Of a DNA stretch of 6,990 nt, positions 6,332-6,990 are shown one piece after another; position 1 is the stretch's first letter; each line of letters begins with the position of its first letter. The notes under the pieces are model-generated. The model was not told the DNA's origin and ran no database searches. It saw nothing but the letters and a program-made list of their open reading frames with translations. Both the position numbers and the translations under genes were made by a program. The DNA is from Acidimicrobiaceae bacterium (lineage in GTDB: Bacteria; Actinomycetota; Acidimicrobiia; Acidimicrobiales; UBA8190). Location of the stretch: assembly GCA_003131945.1 (NCBI GenBank), contig PKWD01000433.1, forward strand, positions 8,250-15,239, given 5' to 3'.

Positions 6332-6990
6332 CTAATTGGGCACGTTTTCGCGCGCCATGCGCAATCTCATGCCCTGGGCGACCGGCACCCGAGAACGACG
6401 GGCGAAGAACAGCGCTCCGCCTCCCAGGCAGACCAGCAGCAGGACGCCGAGGATGCTCATGATGAGGCCCGATGTCACTCCGGGCGCATCATAGGACCAG
6501 GTCACGGTGCCCCGACCGGCGGGCACATCGACGACTTGGACCAGTCCGGTGCGCCGAACGGCCAGGGACACGCTGGGACCGCCGGTGGACGGTGTCCACG
6601 TGGCGGTCCATCCCGGGATCATGGCCACTGACCGGACCACCTCGGCCCCATGGGGTGAGTCCACCGAGGCCTCCGTCGGCTCCTGAGCAGGACCCGCCTG
6701 GGCCGTTACCGTCGCTGACCCCAGTGATGCACCCCCGAGGGCACGGAGTGTGAGCGGAGCCACGGCCCGGCGATTCGTGAAGTAGGCGAGATTCCCCTTG
6801 TCTCCGTCGAAGGTCCACTGCGAAACCAAAGCATCGCCCAGGGGACTGTCGGTGACGAAGTGGGCGCCTTGCGTCGTTTCGATGTCGGCGGCCCCGGCCG
6901 TGCCCGCACCGGACGACTCGAGACGTACCCCCACGGCGGGTGACGGTGCCGGCAGCCTGAAGTCGAAGTCCCCCGATGAGACGGTGACAA
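6332..6990 (-). CDS. C-terminal part of a large membrane protein, YfhO-like / GT-C-associated external domain
   Basis: The frame runs open to the right edge, so this is the C-terminal end (about 218 visible residues) of a longer protein; the GTG at 6934 is internal. The visible part is a mainly beta-type extracytoplasmic region. It then has MIPGWTATWTP (visible residues about 123-133), VRRTGLVQVVDVPAGRGTVTWSYDAPG, one hydrophobic helix (about 172-196) and a basic cytoplasmic tail ending MARENVPN. The 'GW.A......G.....VR..GL..VV.VPAG...V...Y..PG...G...S' pattern resembles the C-terminal domain of YfhO-family and related GT-C membrane glycosyltransferases, where a luminal beta domain precedes the last helix. 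The catalytic part is outside the window, so enzyme identity cannot be confirmed. It is the first visible gene of the leftward glycosyltransferase block, 87 bases before the mptB-like gene. Confidence 0.7.
   Translation of the reverse strand, partial: VTVSSGDFDFRLPAPSPAVGVRLESSGAGTAGAADIETTQGAHFVTDSPLGDALVSQWTFDGDKGNLAYFTNRRAVAPLTLRALGGASLGSATVTAQAGPAQEPTEASVDSPHGAEVVRSVAMIPGWTATWTPSTGGPSVSLAVRRTGLVQVVDVPAGRGTVTWSYDAPGVTSGLIMSILGVLLLVCLGGGALFFARRSRVPVAQGMRLRMARENVPN

Noticed and set aside
1..6990. tRNA, rRNA, CRISPR, insertion sequence or attachment site
   Set aside because: I saw no cloverleaf with a GTTCRA-type arm, no spaced direct repeats of CRISPR type, no transposase frame and no flanking terminal repeats.

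Overview
The window is GC-rich, densely coded DNA with actinobacterial character: GTG starts, compact overlapping genes, and families typical of the phylum (an MptB-like mannosyltransferase, a GT87-like enzyme, and a small 'hydrophobic protein' of the MGCL... type). An uncultured or non-model actinomycete, perhaps near Acidimicrobiia, is a reasonable guess, but nothing here fixes the taxon.

Left part (1-1191, plus strand): the C-terminal portion of a ribose/xylose-type ABC sugar permease, cut by the window edge. It is followed after 42 bases by a stand-alone 141-residue cyclic-nucleotide-binding domain protein with an intact phosphate-binding cassette and no DNA-binding domain.

Middle part (1205-2115): a small cupin gene on the minus strand and, diverging from it, a 53-residue membrane protein gene on the plus strand. 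The latter is short enough to be missed by usual ORF cut-offs. Both starts have a TANNNT hexamer 6-8 bases upstream, so they may be leaderless. Each convergent gene junction carries a short GC-rich inverted repeat without a T-tract.

Right part (2116-6990, minus strand): a block of four membrane proteins, all transcribed leftward. In transcription order these are the C-terminal end of a large YfhO-like or GT-C-like membrane protein (cut by the right edge), an MptB-like polyprenol-phosphate-mannose-dependent alpha-1,6-mannosyltransferase, a PIG-V (GT76)-like mannosyltransferase that overlaps it by ATGA, and a GT87-like mannosyltransferase. The last two are separated by 86 bases holding an 18-bp tandem repeat. 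The cluster looks dedicated to building a mannose-containing surface glycan or lipoglycan on the outer face of the membrane from polyprenyl-phosphate sugars. Each enzyme's exact acceptor and linkage are inferred only from family.

No RNA gene, mobile element, CRISPR array or clearly new defence or regulatory system was found. The best leads are the GT-C cluster, the orphan cyclic-nucleotide sensor beside a sugar transporter, and the unlisted small membrane protein.
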